Assembly: GCA_028293005.1 (NCBI GenBank) | Contig: JAQGLH010000260.1 | Span: 1-6,215 of the forward strand | Source: Alphaproteobacteria bacterium | Lineage (GTDB): Bacteria; Pseudomonadota; Alphaproteobacteria; Sphingomonadales; Sphingomonadaceae | Reading direction: 5' to 3' | Length of the DNA: 6,215 bases | In this document: positions 5,301 to 6,215 of the stretch, in pieces | Numbering within the stretch: position 1 is the stretch's first letter | Layout: the number at the start of each line of letters is the position of its first letter | The notes under the pieces: model-generated | What the model was told of the DNA's origin: nothing | What the model saw: the letters and a program-made list of their open reading frames with translations, nothing else | Database searches by the model: none | Translations under genes and position numbers: made by a program

Positions 5301-5688
5301 ATTGCGGATTGAGGCGGATCGCCTCGTTAAAGTCGGCGATGGCACGAGCGTGATCGCCTTCACGTTCGAGGCTCAGTCCGCGGTTGAAGAACGCCGAGGT
5401 ATATTGCGGGTTATAACGGATTGCCTCGTTATAATCCGCGATGGCACGCGCATAATCGTTCTGGTCGTCGTAGGCGTTGCCGCGGTTGTTGAATTCTACA
5501 GCCAGATTTTCGTTTGATTCCTGGCCGGATGTGATGAGTGCCGTGCAACCCCTGATTTTCAGACTCAGTTGGGCAGGATCGCTACCCATGCAATAGGCCA
5601 CTTGCTGATCGCGGCTCTGCCCGAACGCAGCGGTCGAGACCACCGCCGTCACCAGCACAATAAGCAATTTCGCGGTAAATCGGCGCAT
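5191..5688 (-). CDS. Secreted tetratricopeptide-repeat (TPR) protein
   Basis: A 165-residue exported protein. The ATG at 5688 is preferred because GGGAGGGG lies 8 bases upstream and the first 23 residues form a textbook signal peptide: basic 'MRRFTAK', a hydrophobic 'LLIVLVTAVVSTAA' core and a probable cut after 'AFG'. A longer frame reaches a TTG at 5730, upstream of the candidate promoter. After a short segment with two Cys (33 and 48), three 34-residue TPR units follow at about 62-95, 96-129 and 130-163, with the usual Gly/Ala/Pro pattern ('NNRGNAYDDQNDYARAIADY', 'NEAIRYNP'). TPRs are protein-binding scaffolds, so this probably acts in the periplasm with an unknown partner. It ends in Cys. 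The SCPU gene lies 112 bases upstream on the same strand, but the gap and a promoter candidate argue for separate transcription. Confidence 0.88.
   Translation of the reverse strand: MRRFTAKLLIVLVTAVVSTAAFGQSRDQQVAYCMGSDPAQLSLKIRGCTALITSGQESNENLAVEFNNRGNAYDDQNDYARAIADYNEAIRYNPQYTSAFFNRGLSLEREGDHARAIADFNEAIRLNPQYAKAYYGRGMAERLLGNTAQGDADIAHACALDSRQC
5301..5459 (-). repeat. Internal 102-bp tandem repeat (TPR units)
   Basis: The DNA around 5301-5357 and 5403-5459 is similar with a period of 102 bases, which is exactly 34 codons. Both stretches encode the 'ARAIAD.NEAIR.NPQY' helix pair of successive TPR units. The similarity at DNA level suggests fairly recent unit duplication or conversion. Confidence 0.7.
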
Positions 5689-5696
5689 CGGCTTGG

Positions 5697-5704
5697 CCCC
5701 TCCC
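5697..5704 (-). promoter_or_regulatory. Ribosome-binding site deciding the TPR start
   Basis: On the minus strand GGGAGGGG ends 8 bases before ATG 5688. It supports this start, which gives a clean signal peptide, over the upstream TTG at 5730. Confidence 0.7.
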
Positions 5705-5718
5705 GGAATGTGCAGGCG

Positions 5719-5747
5719 AGTGTAACGCAATTGTGAGTGAAGTCGAA
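5719..5747 (-). promoter_or_regulatory. Weak promoter candidate for the TPR gene
   Basis: On the minus strand TACACT (5724-5719) resembles a -10 box. TTCGAC (5747-5742), 17 bases upstream, is a poor -35. The predicted transcript start near 5711 leaves a leader of about 22 bases containing the ribosome-binding site. The stretch is more A/T-rich than its surroundings, but the consensus match is modest. Confidence 0.3.
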
Positions 5748-5800
5748 TTTTGATCCCTGTTCAGGCGATCGTCTATTTTCGCTCGAAGGGCGGGCATGGA

Positions 5801-6215
5801 TCAGTAATCCAGAACAGCAGTGATCCCGTCCACATAGTTACCCACGATTACGTCCGACTGCCGTGCGAGGATACGGCCATAGATGGTGAAGTTTCGCCGA
5901 AGAGTAGCGGAGCGGCCCACGGTTTCGGAGATGGATTCAGTACGGCTGTCACCAGTGCCGTCGCCCCACATGATCGTTCTACCCGCGTCCAGGAAAAGCT
6001 GATAGCGAAGGCGATGGGAACCGTCGGAAAGGGCACGCCCCGAGGCCCCATTCATACCGAGCAAAGCGATGGTTCCAACGACGGGGGCGTTAGCGGAAGC
6101 TGTGCACACCAGCGTCAGAGTTGCAGTGAAGTCGGATGGCTTACTGTGCGAGGGGACATATTGACCGAAGGCGAGCGATGTTGAGGAGATCGCGCAACTC
6201 GCGCTGCCGGCTGCA
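5801..6215 (-). CDS. Spore coat U (SCPU) domain protein, pilin-like subunit of a chaperone-usher system, 5' end outside window
   Basis: The minus-strand frame is open to the right edge, giving 137 visible residues. Numbering from the first complete codon (6214), it begins 'AAGSASCAISSTSLAFGQYV' with Cys7, and Cys37 follows in 'TLTLVC'. Further on come 'LRYQLFLDAGRTIMWGDGTG', 'FTIYGRI' and a C-terminal strand ending 'GNYVDGITAVLDY'. The Cys pair, 'FG.Y.P', 'WGDGTG', 'YGRI' and the 'G.Y.D....VL.Y' ending are hallmarks of the spore coat U domain, found in secreted subunits of Csu-type chaperone-usher pili and related surface proteins. Only the signal peptide and a few residues appear to be missing. 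Chaperone and usher genes would be expected nearby, beyond the right edge; none is seen downstream, where the TPR gene follows. The family is clear; whether it is a pilus subunit or an isolated SCPU protein is not. Confidence 0.88.
   Translation of the reverse strand, partial: AAGSASCAISSTSLAFGQYVPSHSKPSDFTATLTLVCTASANAPVVGTIALLGMNGASGRALSDGSHRLRYQLFLDAGRTIMWGDGTGDSRTESISETVGRSATLRRNFTIYGRILARQSDVIVGNYVDGITAVLDY

Noticed and set aside
4938..5363. 141-residue minus-strand frame covering the convergent gap and the TPR 3' end
   Set aside because: Half of it is out of frame with the TPR gene and the rest lies in repeat-rich intergenic DNA; no ribosome-binding site or domain.
5750..6184. 144-residue plus-strand frame opposite the SCPU gene
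   Set aside because: The opposite strand carries clear spore coat U motifs. The plus translation shows no family features.
1..6215. CRISPR array, tRNA, rRNA, transposase or integrase
   Set aside because: Reading both strands I found no regularly spaced repeats with unique spacers, no tRNA-like cloverleaf, no rRNA sequence and no DDE or tyrosine-recombinase motifs.

Overview
The window is GC-rich bacterial chromosome with tightly packed genes. The best clue to the organism is the secreted four-EF-hand protein (1327-2085, minus): its 'SPMGEPF' segment, paired EF-hands and 'NIPEPVASAD' segment match a calcium-binding protein family I associate with Sphingomonadales (Alphaproteobacteria). The OprB-type porin, the secreted TPR protein and the spore coat U-type pilin fit that assignment. 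It rests on recognition of protein families, not on a marker gene.

Layout, left to right. (1) 2-1237, plus: a GNAT/nitrilase-superfamily fusion enzyme, cut by the left edge, with the complete Glu-Lys-Cys triad. (2) 1327-2085, minus: the EF-hand protein, convergent with gene 1. Its ribosome-binding site partly overlaps a perfect hairpin. (3) About 2207-2338, minus: a decayed 3' fragment of a TPR gene, nearly identical to the end of the intact TPR gene at 5191-5688. (4) 2460-3776, minus: an OprB-family carbohydrate-selective porin. (5) About 3924-4046, plus: the last ~40 codons of what looks like a PQQ-dependent glucose/sorbosone dehydrogenase whose body is missing. (6) 4148-4900, plus: an unrecognised Ala-rich lipoprotein. 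(7) 4901-5190: a gene-free convergent gap rich in inverted repeats. (8) 5191-5688, minus: the intact secreted TPR protein. (9) 5801-6215, minus: a spore coat U (SCPU) domain protein, cut by the right edge.

Nearly every product after the first gene appears to act at or beyond the inner membrane: an exported EF-hand protein, an outer-membrane porin, a lipoprotein, an exported TPR protein and a surface-pilus-type subunit. No single pathway ties them together. The porin beside a sugar-dehydrogenase remnant hints at a former periplasmic sugar-oxidation locus. The two TPR 3' copies are direct repeats bracketing the porin-lipoprotein segment, so this part of the chromosome has been rearranged. I see no transposase, integrase, CRISPR array, tRNA or rRNA, and no convincing new defence or mobile system.
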